In this document: positions 1 to 18,475 of the stretch, piece by piece | Layout: every line of letters begins with the position of its first letter | Position numbering within the stretch: the stretch's first letter is position 1 | Assembly (NCBI GenBank): GCA_013399875.1 | Contig: VXAZ01001057.1 | Coordinates: forward strand, 310,001-374,000 | From: Gymnorhina tibicen | Taxonomy: Eukaryota > Chordata > Aves > Passeriformes > Artamidae | Reading direction: 5' to 3' | DNA: 64,000 bases | Program-made: the position numbers and the translations under genes | Notes under the pieces: model-generated | Told to the model about the DNA's origin: nothing | The model's input: the letters and a program-made list of their open reading frames with translations, nothing else | Databases searched by the model: none

Positions 1-1479
1 GTCCACCCACCACCAGCACACCAGGCTTCTTCTGGGTCAGTCAAGTGTGTGAGCATTATACAGGCTCTGTGCAGTTTCTACACCCAACAGGTAATATTAA
101 AGCCTTAAATATTCCTCAGGACACGTTTGGCAGTACATAGGCTTCAAGTCACTGTTAAGCATCCCTCAAGCTTGACCAGAAAGACATCTGTAGTGGAATC
201 ACTGAGCTTCACCAGTGAGAGCCAAAAGCTCCTTGCACAGCTCAAGTGTTAGTATGTGTGATATCAGAACACCACAGTCATATCTGTTGCAATGAAGGGG
301 GCTATGAAATCATAGCTACAGTACACTTAACTTTTGGTTGCATGCATGTAGAGGATGGAGATCATCTGTTTATCCAGCATCAAATCGTGCCTTGTATTTC
401 ATTCTTGAAAGTCAGCTTCCTTGGAAGCTAAACACAGTGCGGAAAAAAGGCACCTACTGAATAATCCCAGGCAAACACAAAACAGAAATTTGTGAGGCAG
501 AAAGATGCCAGCTACTACACTCATGTTAATATCATTAGAAGTGTAGATGTTCATTCAGAGGGAGAAAATTAACTGATTAAAAAGACCTTGAGATGAGAGG
601 TGGCAGCTAAGTACAGAGGAATTTGAAATCTGCTTTGTTTGCACATGGGACAGCTGGTTAACAAATTATGAAACACTCTGAGAAGTTCAGAGGATGTAGT
701 TCGGTGGGGGAGCAATTCCGTTTTTCACCCATTTTCACTAACAAAGGAAGGTCAGATCCTCCTGTCTTCTTGAGTACTAACAGTAGCCAACCTACTTTTA
801 TGTGGGTACTATCCACTGGGCAGCAGGGTGAAACCCTGTGCAAGCTTGGCAAACCTCCAAAAGACTTTACGGGGGCCAGAATTTTCATCCAAGTAATTAT
901 AAAAGCTTAGCAATCACATTAATTCAATTTCTTAAGCACGTCTGTAGGGCAGGGAGGCAAAGCAAAAAAGCAGGGCACTTCAGACAGGGCAGCTGGATCA
1001 TTCCAGCACCTTCCCAGAGCTGGGAGATAATGCCTTCCTTTAACCTTCTGAGGAAAGCTGCCTCCCCCCTGCAAGTGAAAGACAGGAGAGAAATGAAAGC
1101 CGTATCACTCCCACGTGAGTCCTGGGGCACTGAGCTACACCTGAAGTAAACAAGTCTACTGGGCCACCGAGATTTAGGGTAAGTTTGGCCTTGAGTAGCC
1201 CAAGGCCTGGGAGAAGCAGGGCTTCCTTCCATGCAGTGAAGTAAAAATGCCTGGAAAGATACAACCTGCCAAATATTTATCAAGGATATGGATGCACATA
1301 TAACTCTAAATGTCACGGTCACTTGGCATCAGCAATGAAAGTGTGGCGGTACAGCTGTTGTACTTTTTCTTTTTTAATCCTGTAGATCTCATACTCCCAT
1401 CCCTTCCCCACCAGTAACTCAGCCCTGATCATTCAGTTGAAGGAGGCCAGCTCTCATCTCTCGGGCTGCCAAATTTTGG

Positions 1480-1560
1480 TGGCAGGGCCATTGTCTTTTA
1501 TTTGACTGCAAAGTGCCAAGTACATTTATGGCACCATATAAATAATAAATAAAAATACTC
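1480..1560 (+). repeat. Ancient retroposon 3' tail fragment
   Basis: The order GGCAGGGCCATTGTCTTTTA, then GCAAAGTGCCAAGTACATTT, then ATATAAATAATAAATAAA matches the tail shared by old amniote LINE/SINE families (a GGGCAGGGAC-GTCTTTT block, a GCGCC block, an AATAATAAATAA end). The family name is uncertain. Confidence 0.5.
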
Positions 1561-2066
1561 ATTGTTTCCCTCTCCGCTGACTTACACTGATGTGAGAAGC
1601 AGGACAATCCTTCACTTCTCTCTCTCCCTCTCCCCCTTACGTAACTCTCCAAAGACAGCTTTTTCCAGACTGCCAAGCAATTAGCACAGAAGAAACCAAA
1701 TTTAACCACTACCTCCAAAGGGGGATAGCTCCAAGAGCTGGCGAAAAGGAAGATAAAAAGAAAGGGTCAGGGGTGGCCAAGGCCTGGGAAAGGCCAGGGC
1801 ATTGTGGAGGGGGAATGCAAAAGCTGAAAGCTAAGGACTTTGCCACGGCCCCATCACCAAAGTCCCTCATCCAGCGCCTCTCATCCATGCCTCCAACAAA
1901 GCCCAGGGGTTTGTATTTCTTCTTTTCCAGCAAGGATGAATTAAGCCTACAGTCTGACTCTGAATATCCCCTCCCCTTGCATCTTACCTGCTTAAGTTCC
2001 CAACTAAACTGCATTTCAACTGGCAATAATCCTGAATAGTCCCATTACAGGTTTTTGCTGTCATTA

Positions 2067-2775
2067 AATCAGAGAATGGGGTGGAAGGGACCTTAAAGAT
2101 CATCTAATCCCAATCCTCATGCCGTGGTCAGTGACACCCCTCACTAGACCAGTTGCTCGGAGCCCCATCCAACCTGACCTTGAACAGTTCCAGGGATGAG
2201 GCACCCACAACTTCTCTGGGCACCAGTTCCAGTGCCTCACCACCATCCCAGCAAAGAATTTTTTTCCTAACACCTAATTTAAACCTATTCTCTTTCCGTT
2301 TGAAGCCTTTACCCCTTGCCCTGTCATTACGTGCTCTTGTTTAAAAGTCTCTCTCCATCTTTCTTGTAGGTTTCCCCTCAGGTACCGGAAGGCCATAATT
2401 AGGTCACCCTAAAGCCTTCCCTTTTCCAGGCTGAACAATCACAGTTGTCTCAGCCTTCCCTTGTAAGGAGAGGTGCTCTATCCTTTTAATCATCTTAGTG
2501 GCCTCCTCTGGACTCACTCTAGCAGGTCCATCTCATTTTTGTTCAGAAGACAACATCCCAGAGCTGGGTGCAGCACTGCAGGTGGGCTCTCACCAGAGCA
2601 GAGCAGAGAGACAGAATCCCCTCCCTCACCCTGCTGCCCACGCTGCTTTGGATGCAGCCCAGGATACATTTGGCTTTCTGGGCTGTGAGTGCGCAGTGCT
2701 GGGTCATGTCCAGCCCCTCATCCACCAATACCCCCAAGTCCTTCTTGGCAGGGCTGCTCATGATCCCTTCATCCC
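2067..2775 (-). mobile_element. CR1 LINE, 5'-truncated (avian type)
   Basis: The plus strand opens at about 2067 with the reverse complement of a CR1 3' end (GAATGGGGTGGAAGGGACC, AAGATCATCTAATCCCAA). It continues through the usual CR1 3' untranslated sequence into the end of the second open reading frame. On the minus strand, 2543-2761 encodes [20 protein letters not shown] and [10 protein letters not shown], the C-terminal region of CR1 reverse transcriptase. The element is cut off at about 2775, as is usual for CR1. It is moderately diverged and not capable of movement. Confidence 0.93.
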
Positions 2776-4094
2776 CCAGCCTTTTTCAACACCAGAGAAG
2801 TCCCTCCAGATGAACAGAAAAAGAGAATCCTGGGAGACCAAGTGAAGGCTAAAGCACGCTGCAGCCTCCTTGCCCCTCTGCACTGTACAGTGCTGATCTT
2901 AAGAAAAGGAGGGAGAACGACAAAGAAAGTAGGACTGAAGCGGGTCGGAAAAAACACGTTTGAAAACCCACTGACTTTAAACATTTACAGTCTTAAAAAC
3001 TACCGAATCACACTTTAGCATACAGGCATCGAGATTTGTTCCAAAGATCTCAGAAAGCAAAAAAAAATCACCCCAATACAAAGACTGCAGAATGTCTAAG
3101 TCTATGATAAACACACCCATCTGCAACTGTAAAAATTTATCTGAGATCACATTTATGTACACAATAAGTGTAAGTCACAAGTTAGAAAGATCTATTACTA
3201 ACATATGATATGCTGTAGTTACTTAATAGCTATTTATTAATATGAAAATTTCAGCATAATATGTAATTACACATAGTACACATGTATTATGTGTGTTTAC
3301 ACATAATATATAGCTACAGTATATAACATTTGTAAATACTTCATACTATAGCACCTGATGATTTACAAGGAGATGAAGAGAAATAATCAGATTTCAAGCC
3401 ATAAAATTTCAGACTATCAGAGCTCTGAGTTTTCTATACTTCACTATGAGCCAGTGTTTCTTATATTAAGCACTAGTCCATACCACTGTTATTGATAAAG
3501 GTCATATTTTAAGCAAAAGGCACAGTTCAACTAATTTACAGGGAGATGTACCCTCAGGAAAGCACTGTGGGAAGAAATTCAACTCTGCCCCCTGACATAA
3601 GGTCTGGAGATTCAAGAACCTCTTTATTTTGGGGAGTCTTTTTGTCAAGTAAGGTGCATAAGATTTACACATTTTGGAAAATGTTATGATTTATCACAAG
3701 AGGACAGAATTGGAAGTGGCATGGTCCTTCTTTTGTCTGCCTAACTCATATCTCCACAAAGGTGTCCTGACAATAAAAATCATACTGCTGTTGAAAGATT
3801 GTGTACTTTCTGCCTTTGGACACCATCACATAAAACTTCCTTTGTATCCTGCCGAAATGTGTGGAAGTACCAGAAATGTCAGTTAACAGTAAATGTTTAA
3901 TCCCGTGGAAGACTTTTACTGCCTCCAAGCCATCCAGTTAGACAATCTTCCCCTTAGAGAGCTCACAAGGCACAAGACTGACCCTCACTTTTAGTCCTCT
4001 TAAAAAATGTCCAGCTGAAGATATCTGCTCTGCATTTTTCCCTGGACTTCTCCAGAACAGGTATTTGTTGTACAAAAGCTGCAAGCTCAAGGAA

Positions 4095-4200
4095 GCATTT
4101 AACTTCAATCATGTGTATAATAGCCCATTGACTTTAATGTCACCACTCATGAGCACAAAGTTAAGCACATGCTTAAGTGTTCTGCATATCTGGGATCCTT
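4095..4200. repeat. Old interspersed repeat fragment (possible)
   Basis: CCATTGACTTTAATG followed by AAGTTAAGCACATGCTTAAG resembles a motif pair frequent in amniote genomes (CCATTGAAGTCAATGG with AAGCACATGCTTAAG). The match is from memory and the family is not assigned. Confidence 0.4.
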
Positions 4201-7200
4201 GTATAATTTTGATTTAATGTGCTGCAAAGTACAATGTGGGAAATAATTCATTTTTCAGTTTCACAGCCAAGCATCCATGACTGCCACAAAAGTGCAGATC
4301 CTTTTATTTTTGCAGGTTTTTCAGCGAGGCTTTTGCTTTGTATCAACTTGAAATGTTCCATTCACCTCAGATTTACCTATGTTGTTTTGTCTTCCAATTA
4401 TCTCTGTCTGTCCCTTTTCTTCGTTACAGGAAAAAAAAAATCTTTTTTCCTCTTTTTTTTCCCCCTTAAATGTAGGTCAATTTTATGAGAAGTGCCTTTA
4501 GAAAATGACACGTCAAAATACATGTCAGAAATATCAAAGTATTTTGTATCAGTATAATAAAATGAGCTATTTTGGAAAATATCAGGAATTCCTTCTGCCT
4601 TCTTATACTCTCCTCAGATTTTTTTTCAGTAAAAAAACTGCCCAGTTTTAACTTCAAAACTTACCTTTTAAAGAAAGGAACAAACTTATATCTATTGAAA
4701 AAATAACTGACCTATGCTGCATTTGTCTCAACATTTCATTAACATCTTAAAAAGCAAATAAGTCAAATACATGTGAAATTTCAGCAATCTATATTAATTT
4801 GCAGGCATGCTGAAATCCATTTCTCTCCTTTTCATGTCAATTACAATATTATTATTTTGATACTTTATTAGCTTCTTTGGCATTTCCAACTAAATTATAG
4901 GAAAGGATGCTATTTTTTTATTATTATTAACCTACTGCCTTCTAAATCATTTTATTTAAATGCCCTGCTGGCTGTCCACATTTGCTTTTATTCTATTACT
5001 ACTGTATATGAATGGAAATTACGTATAGCTATTAGATTACTTCACACATTAGTTCATTTTGTATAATCTTTCCTGTATTTATTGCCTTCGTTAGACTGAA
5101 ATACCGCAGGCGCTTGTTTCTCTAATGTGTCTGAAGCTCTCCCACTAATGGAAATTGGGTTATATCTTCTGATTGCACTCAGATGAAATCCAGACCCGGG
5201 AGCTGACTGCAGTATTCTATGACAGGCCCTCTTACCACTGGGGCTTTCACAGGGGTCAGGGCGGCAGCAGCCCCCCACATGGATCCTGGATGGATGAAGC
5301 CCAGCAGCACATGCAAACGTGCTCCAGCTGGGCTTCCTGGGAGCTGACATGGCCAGCATGGCACTGCCCCTGCCAGGACCACCTCCAGCCCCTCTGCTGC
5401 ACAAGGTGGACAGGTGGAGAAGGAAGGTGCTGCTTCAGCACCTGCACAGGAGGAAAGTGGTTCAGCATGCCACAAGCACAGGGAGCTGGAAAAGAGATGC
5501 TGTGAAGAGCGAGACTTTTCCTGCAGAACTCACAGGGCCAGTGCTGCTCTCAGGCAGCAGCAGGTTTCTCCTCCCTCAAACTTCCCATGGCTGCCCCAGA
5601 GTTAAGAACTAAAGCTCGAAGTATGATTTAGCAGCTCCAAAGGTTAACACGGGGGAACTAACAGCCATCATGAGGTGGGTTCCTGCATCAGCTCTGGCAC
5701 CTGTTTTGAGCCAGCTATGCTCAAAGAGTGGCATTCAGCAAGGTGAGCATCACCTGGAACAGAGATAGAGTGGCAGAGGTCACTAAGTTCATACAGGGGG
5801 CCTCCAGGACACACTCAGTTCAACCTGGTACCTTGGCACAGAGGCATCCGCTCCAGCCCAGCTCAGACAGACCTGCTCAGGCATCCACACAAGCACAGTG
5901 GGGACATGACATTAGTCATTGTCTTGCATGCCATTAGGAAGTACATGCTGGGGCACAGCCAAGACACCATCCAAGTCCTGAGATATCTGGAGCGTTTCAG
6001 TCTGTTTTTCTGGGGAAGTGGCATGTCAGCAGCTGCAGGCACCTCTTGGAGAGGTTCTTCCCAGGCAAGACCCAAGGAAGAGGGTCCAAGGAGACCCTCA
6101 GGGTAGCTGTTGCAGAGTGTAGCCAGCCTGACCTTGACAAGTGCACCCCAGCCAGGCACCGTAATGGATTTTGTGAGGGCATCTGGCATTTTGGCTGCTC
6201 TACACTGTCAGTGGGACACCTTCCCCAGGAACTGTCATACTACAGAGCCATTTACAAGCAGATCTGGGTCTAGGCAAGTAGGAACAATATCCTTTTAAAC
6301 AACTGTCACTTTGCCTGTCGGCTTGGATTACATCCTCTGCTGAGGCCTTCTGCTGGATACAGATGCCCTTACCAGCTGATGGAGAAGGCCAGGAGACTAA
6401 TCTGCCTCACTTTTGCTGTGGACACCAGATCATACATTGGAGATAAAAGAGACTGGAAGTGACAATCTTTCCTCTTGGAAAACAGTCTTTCCCATCTGGT
6501 TTTGAACAGTGACTGCCTCTTTTGAAAGTCTGAACTGGCTTTAAGCAGGCAAGAGAAGGGAGGTAGAACACAGCACACTTCCATGTGCCCTGGATGTGGC
6601 TGCGCCCTTCATCCTGGCCAAGCAGTGCATTGAGAGGGTGAGTGAGTTGCAAGCATGGTGCAGGCTTTGGAAAAGCAAAAAGATGAGATTCAGAAGAGTG
6701 AATTCCTCCCAAACCAGGGGATCCTGAAGCAGTGTGACAAATGTCTGGATGACTGCTCCCAAATCCTGCAGGATTCTTTGCATATTCAGAGACTAAAACC
6801 CCTAAGCCCAGTAGATCAAGCTCATTCACTCACATCTTTTGGATGGAGTTAGTCTCACCTGCCTTTATGGTCCAAAGGCAGCTGCTGGCCTTCAGTTTCA
6901 CCAGCCAACTTTCATTTGATTCCAGATGCTCTTGTAGATTGTAATCTTACCCAAATATTGTACTTGCACTAGCAGCTATGTTTGAGGCATACCACAATTC
7001 TCTATGTACTCTGGCCTTTCTCTTCCCCAAGGAAAAAAAGCACATATGCTTTAGCATAGCAAAAGTAAACACAGGTATGTTGGCAAAGAAAAGTAGAAGA
7101 AAATGGCCTCAATCCAATACACACAGGTGGCCCTACAGTGAAATCAACTAAAATAGGCCCAGAAATTTGTATCCAAAGGCTGTGTGAAGCTCCAGGAGTC

Positions 7201-7612
7201 ACTGCTTTCAAATGATATTTCATGCACATATCTCTGCAGGTATGAAAAACGTGAGAATGAGAGCATGGTTCTCTCCATGAGCCTAGGCACAGCCTGAAAC
7301 AATAGATCACAGGTACAAACTATCCCATTTAGCTCAGACAGTTGAAAACCTAATGATGACAAACTAATGTTAGCTCTGATAGGGCTGGCTGGTTTTGAAC
7401 AGTATCTTTCAATCTGAAGGAGCCCACAGCTTCTAAGGAGTCTCTGCAACAATCTCCACCTGACAGAAAAGCATATTCCCCTCCACCCCATCCTCAACAC
7501 AGCACAGTGCAAATGAGGAGACAGTGTGAAACAAATTGAGGTCAAAGTTAACACAAATAACAGGAGCACTTCTGCATGGATTGTATTACTCTGTGCCATG
7601 TTTCATTCCAGG

Positions 7613-7641
7613 AAAAAAAAAAAAAAAAACAAAAACAAAAC
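7613..7641. repeat. A-rich run (A17 followed by CAAAAA units)
   Basis: A homopolymer of about 17 A followed by CAAAAACAAAACC. It could be an old retroposon tail, but nothing recognisable lies next to it. Confidence 0.7.
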
Positions 7642-8392
7642 CAAAATTTACTCTTGTAACTCTTACGATTAATCTATCACAGGATTTCCAGCCTGCTGAA
7701 CAGGACGCTGTATATAAAGGAGGCCTGGCCACAAATTATTTCTAGACTGTGACGAGGGACATAAGAATCAGTAACTATACCAACCTAGCAGCCATAACTG
7801 ACACTTGCAGTCCTCCTCTTGCTGCTACCCCAACAGCAGTGTGTGCAACCCATTGCTGTGTGGCTGCCTTGTAACGGCATGAGCCCTTAAGCAGCCCCGG
7901 TGACTGAGTAACAAGCTCAGCATGGGCAATTGAGTCTCACAATACTCAATTCCTTGTGAGTAGCCTCACCACAAAACAAAAAGCAGTGTGCAAAGCATTA
8001 CACCCTCACGAGCCAGACAGTGCTACCCTGCATGTATTAGCAATCTTCTCAAAATCCTCAAGTGTTCAGAGTCTGAACAGAAAACGATGTCCTGTGCTAA
8101 GCCTCCAAACACCTTGAAAAAATGACAGTATAACTTCAAATGCAAGCAATAGTAAAACATAAAAGCCACAGTGATTTACCCCCATGGACAGAACTTGTTC
8201 TCAGAATAAATTAACAGATCATATTTGCTAGCCTAATGGCCAGCATTCCTACCCAAGACAAATTATTTCATCCTGAAAAAGTAGATTACAGCCATTATAC
8301 ACATTGCCTCCAAAGCTCCATTAATTTGTTTCTTGCTGACAGTCAAGGTGTGGTTTGGGATCATGCAAGCAAGCACAGTTCAGTTCTGTTTA

Positions 8393-11682
<3,290 letters not shown>

Positions 11683-11808
11683 CTCTGCCATCAGCAAGGC
11701 ACCGATTATAGCCCACAGGGCTGAAGTACTCAAAGACGAAGACAGCCACCGCAGAGATGATAAGCAGCATCACAAACATCATCACCCATACGTCAGCACT
11801 GAAAGGCT
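11683..11808 (-). CDS. GRIN2B: GRIN2B coding exon: first membrane helix M1 (126 bp, probably exon 9)
   Basis: Two bases complete a Glu codon, then 41 codons encode [20 protein letters not shown] followed by [21 protein letters not shown], plus one base of the next Glu codon. The hydrophobic run from WVMMF to FVFEY is transmembrane helix M1. [11 protein letters not shown] is the cytoplasmic M1-M2 loop, and CLADGR is typical of GluN2B (GluN2A has NLAKGK). Acceptor CTTCCTCTCCAG|AG with a good pyrimidine tract; donor GCAGAG|GTAAGG, the best donor in the set. The only change against human in M1 as remembered is LLIIS for LLIVS. The 5' intron is 1537 bp and the 3' intron 2856 bp. Confidence 0.97.
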
Positions 11809-14176
<2,368 letters not shown>

Positions 14177-14348
14177 CTCTCCAATCATTCCATTCCACGT
14201 CCCATTGATCTTTTTTCCATGCTTGCCATTAGTCACCAAGTAGAGGTCATAGGTGAACTTGACAGACTTTGAGATTTTCTTGAGGATGTCTATGCAGAAC
14301 CCCTTGCAACATTTCTTCATGTAATCTGGCTCCTCATCAGTTTTGTTC
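14177..14348 (-). CDS. GRIN2B: GRIN2B coding exon: ligand-binding S1 core (172 bp, probably exon 7)
   Basis: One base completes the split Glu codon, followed by 57 codons running [18 protein letters not shown] to [10 protein letters not shown]. The exon carries the [14 protein letters not shown] helix of lobe D1 with its paired cysteines, and the [11 protein letters not shown] stretch whose histidine equals H486, a glutamate-pocket residue. NGT is a potential N-glycosylation site in the binding domain. The acceptor ATGGTTCAG is less pyrimidine-rich than its neighbours. The donor GAG|GTCAGC has C at intron position 3, so it is weaker than consensus. The flanking introns are only 318 bp (5') and 677 bp (3'). 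Compared with human, Met replaces Ile after DY. Confidence 0.97.
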
Positions 14349-14666
14349 CTGAACCATCACAACAATAATGGGTTAAAAGACTGGGAGAAACTCCTGTAGT
14401 TCCCCTCTGTTGTCAGTTTGCATTCCCCTTCCCACAATATAATGTGGACAATTTATATTGTGCTGTCTGTGCTGGAGGGTGAAGGGAAACACTACAATGA
14501 TTTGCCCAAAGGGGCCCATCATGAATGGACATGAGACAGGCTGGGCAAATGGAGGTGATTTTCTAAAAAGGATTATCAGATTATGATGGTATTGGCCCAA
14601 GAGACACTATACATTCTGCTGAGAATGAAGAGCCCAAGATGAACAGAAAAATACAGGGGTGCATAC
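14349..14666 (-). other. GRIN2B intron (318 bp)
   Basis: This is the shortest intron seen here, between donor GTATGC and acceptor ATGGTTCAG. It holds no recognisable element. Confidence 0.9.
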
Positions 14667-14875
14667 TCAGTCACTATGCGTTTTTGGCAAGGGACCGTGT
14701 TCCTCATGCAGGTGCCACTTAGGGGGTCCACGTTCTCCACAATGACAAATGGTGCCTCTTCCAAGGTCACGATACTCAGGTGATCGTCCTCGCGTTCCTC
14801 AGAGTCAGGATACAGCTCAAAGCGCGGCCACACATAATACTTCATCTGCAACTTTTTTTCCTTCCATTTCCCCAC
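14667..14875 (-). CDS. GRIN2B: GRIN2B coding exon: start of ligand-binding S1 segment (209 bp, probably exon 6)
   Basis: The exon encodes 69 codons plus two bases, from [18 protein letters not shown] to CQKRIVT and the first two bases of a Glu codon. This is the linker from the amino-terminal domain and the first strand of the glutamate-binding lobe. [15 protein letters not shown] is the conserved S1 opening, and the cysteines in [10 protein letters not shown] form the conserved S1 disulphides. Acceptor CTCCGCAG|GTG; donor ACTGA|GTATGC. The segment after VWPR reads [15 protein letters not shown]. Human GluN2B, as remembered, reads MCPETEEQEDDHL there, so this exon is two codons longer (human about 203 bp) with no frame change. 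The exon is rich in CpG for this region. The Met codon just upstream of the acceptor is intronic, not a start. Confidence 0.97.
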
Positions 14876-17800
14876 CTGCGGAGACACAAACCACAGAAGG
14901 TAGACTTCTAGTTGTCCTGTCCCTTTGCATCAACCACAGCTACTGAAGGACTGGGTAAGAGGACCACTCTGGAGTACCCAAGCTCATGACTATGAAAGAT
15001 GGGGACATTTCTGGGGAGAAGGCTCTGAGTAAGCGGATTCAAACAAGGGGGTAGTGGAAAACAAGGAAGATGTCTGCGTTGTCTCATGTCTGTGATGGTC
15101 TCACCCTCTGGGAGAGTGAGTGGATTACCGTGGGAATACTGTAACCAAGGTCAAACAGACTTAATGTCTTTCAACTTTTTCAGCCAAACAGCAGGAGCAC
15201 AATGACTTGGTTACATACCTTACCTGGAAACAAAGAATTGCTTTATGTTTTTGATGCATGAAAATTAATACCAAAGAGCATCTATGATTTTTTTTAAATC
15301 TTGCTATTTCTCCCTAATTCTCATAACTTCCATAAATTTCTACTGCAATTTTAGAACACTTAATTTTCCACTTCCTAAGTGAATAGAGATCATATCTTCA
15401 GTAGTCAGAAAAGGGGGTGGGACTCAATTGCCTTATACCTACTGGTACAAATGAGAGCTGTTTTGAAGCCACTGCAGTCCTTAAAGAGACAATACACGTA
15501 AGCTCACCCACTGTTCAGGTAGACCATTTCTTGCAAAAAAAATCCAGGAAAAAAGAAAACTTGAACATCAACTGTACTTTCAACTCTCAAAGTCTCGCCT
15601 TTGTTCTTAATCCCCCTCTCCCACCATCACAGTTGACAGTAATTAGCACCTTGGCTGGCAACCGAAGCTGAGAGGGTGAAGAATCTAACTGGGCTTTAGA
15701 AGAAGCTTTCCTGCATGATCCTCAAAGCAAGTCCTCCAGGCCAGGACTGAGACATGCTGACTTGATGGCAGAGGCAGTGTGGGTGTGTGGGAGGCTTGCA
15801 TGACTGCTCTTAGCAGTGTACCTGCTTGGTGGGTAAACAGAAAAGCTTCATTCCACTCCAATCCAACACCCCTCCCACCGCCCTCAAATTTCAGTCATTT
15901 ATTTATGTAAATGACAGAATGGGAGGGAGAAACACTTATTAAAGGCTCATTAGGTGTCAGTGGTTAATCTGTGAAACTCAAAGCCCAGCTGGGGTTTGGC
16001 ATTTGAGAGTATCCAGAATTCACATAAAACACTTGTCACCTTCAAAACAAACAAACACTTCATCCGGCCATGAAAGAAAAATCCACTCTGAGGGCTTTTG
16101 GGGCGAGAAGAAAGGCAGGAGAAATCACCCAGAGACAGCAGCTTCCACATCCATCCTCCATCTCTGTGCAGGGTGAACACAGCACCCCAGTGAGCACAAG
16201 GCAGGGGGGTTTGTATAAAGGTGGGCAAAGTGTCTGGGCAGCTGGTCTTGCCTTCCCAAAGGCAGAGAACACCAAGGAGAGCTTGCCCCTAATGTTCCCT
16301 CCACACCCATGGAGATGGTCTGTACTCTTGCTAATATCTAAGCCTGGATGTGGAAAGTGAATTTCTAAGGGAATAAAGAGCATAGACTCACATGCTTATC
16401 CAGAGTCTGCTCAGCCCTGGACTTCCCACTCGTTCACCAAGCAGGTCAATTTATCATCATCTGAGCCAGAGATTTCTGCAGTGCCACTTTAGCTCTCAAG
16501 TAACTGAGCTCAAATCCCCAAAAGTAGTAACTGCCACATGGGGCTCAGTAGGAACCAGTGATTAAGATGCTGCACAGAACAGCCCAGATTTCAGCTCAGT
16601 AACATTAACTTATCATAGAAATAAGTGGCTGATGAAAGAGACATCTCGCAGAATCTCAGCAGCATTTAGATATCTCAGTAACAGGCATGATATAACCCCC
16701 TAAGTGATAAATTAGATCAGATAGGCAAACCCAACCCATAATTACCTAGAAGTTCTCTGGGACAGAAAGGGGAGTTCATAAGGCTGTGTGCCAGGCACGT
16801 CTCACAGTGTTGTACTACACAGAAACATTATGAAATTAGGACAACAATGACAGCATTGCCACAGCCTTCTGTGCACTAAATCACCTAACCTGCAAATACA
16901 GCAGTACACATCTATTCCTTATTATCCCAAGAAAATCATTCTAAATTGTCCAAAGAGGAAGAAAAACAGGATGAAAGGAAATGTTCTGACCTGAATCTCC
17001 AAATCGACTATGGATTGTCTCAAAAATATGTGCAAATATTACATTTTATTGCTAACCTGAACAATCAGACATGCCATATACCTCCATACATGTACAGATA
17101 TGAATCAGAAAAGTCAGAAAATCACAGTGAATTAAAAGGGGGCAGGCTTCCTTACATGCTTATACATGCAAAGGTCAAATGTATATGCACATAGTTAAAG
17201 AAGGATGGGCATAAGCAACATGTGGGCAATAAGAAACACCACATGTGCAGAGGATGGAGACAACACAAGAGAAAGAATACACAAATGTTTATCGTATGCT
17301 AGATAATCTGCCATGAGAGGGAAGGAGCAATTCACTGTAGGGACAGAGGTTAGCAGAATTAAATGTCACAGATTTGTCGAGGTAAAGATGCCTACACTTA
17401 AAGAATATAACCTACCAAGCTGTGCAGAGCAGAGCAAGGCATTTCTCAAGTCTCAGGGTACTTTGTATTAACAGCCTGTGAACTGTTATTACTTGGGTTT
17501 TGCTGAGTGCTTGCCTCAGCAAAAAGAGGAAAAATAAACTATCCCAGGCATCCTTCATATTGGCCACCCTGCAGATTCAAGACCCATTGGGTGTTCTCCA
17601 ATCAGTCTAGTCATCCAAACTTCCACTAGGAGCCCTGAAGGGTCACAGAATCAGTAAAAATAAGGATAGTAGGGATCTATAAAAACTCCTTTCTAATCAT
17701 ATTCTCCAATCCCTATATAATGTTACTTTATGCCAGGACACAGTTCCTAAGAAACAGAATTTCACCTTAACTGCCCCTTGCTCTATCTGTACCACATCTG

Positions 17801-18267
17801 ATCTTATCAAGAAAGTAAAGTCACTTTGGTTTGGGGATGAATTTGGAGGTGTTGAGGGAGGGGAGTACATAACTTTTACCTTAAATATAAGATCCTGTTT
17901 TGGATAACAGGATTGGAAGTAGGAGTCCAACACATTTGCAAAGAAAGAAAGGGAGAATTATTGTAGAACAAAAAGTTAATCATATATGCTATTTGTTTGT
18001 CTAAGCATATAAGTTATCCCACGCAGACAAAAGGTGAGATTGCCTATGCAAGGGGAAAACAAGTGGGAGCCTTCTGAAAGCCTTCCAGCTGGCTGGCAAA
18101 TTGCCTTAACCGCGGTATAATGCAGCCAGAATAAAAGCGTTCTGCAGTATGTTAATGCGCATCTTTAATGAAAGGTGCATCACATTAGTTCCTTGAAACG
18201 AATTCTTAACAGAGGCTTTTCTCTCCTCCCAAGGGAAGCTCAGGCTTGTAACAGCCACTTGTGGCAG

Positions 18268-18475
18268 ATGTTTCCCTAACCTGTCCTTACACTGACAGAG
18301 TCCATGGTCTCTGCGAGCAATCTATTCCAGTGCTTAACTATCTTTCCCATTAAAAAGTGAGGTTTTTTCTCCTGATGTTTAACCTAAGTCTTCTTGCTGC
18401 AATTTATACCAGGAGAGTGTATTTACTTATTCTCCTACATGTGCTCTTTTCAGTGTTATCAGGTCAGTAAGATAT
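18268..18475 (-). mobile_element. Ancient CR1 LINE relic, 3' region
   Basis: TATTCCAGTGCTTAACTAT, CTGATGTTTAACCTAAGTC and TTGCTGCAATTTATACC appear in the order expected for the reverse complement of an old CR1 3' untranslated region. Many substitutions and no complete end. Confidence 0.72.

Noticed and set aside
2153..2845. Several plus-strand frames of 60-115 codons
   Set aside because: They are antisense readings of the CR1 element at 2067-2775.
16550..16610. Possible MIR 5' region (CCAGTGATTAAGATGCTG..)
   Set aside because: Similarity is limited to about 15 bases and is not supported by downstream sequence.
17640..17710. Possible old CR1 3' end (GGGTCACAGAATCAG..)
   Set aside because: Only the ACAGAATCA-like start fits; the order of later blocks is not convincing.
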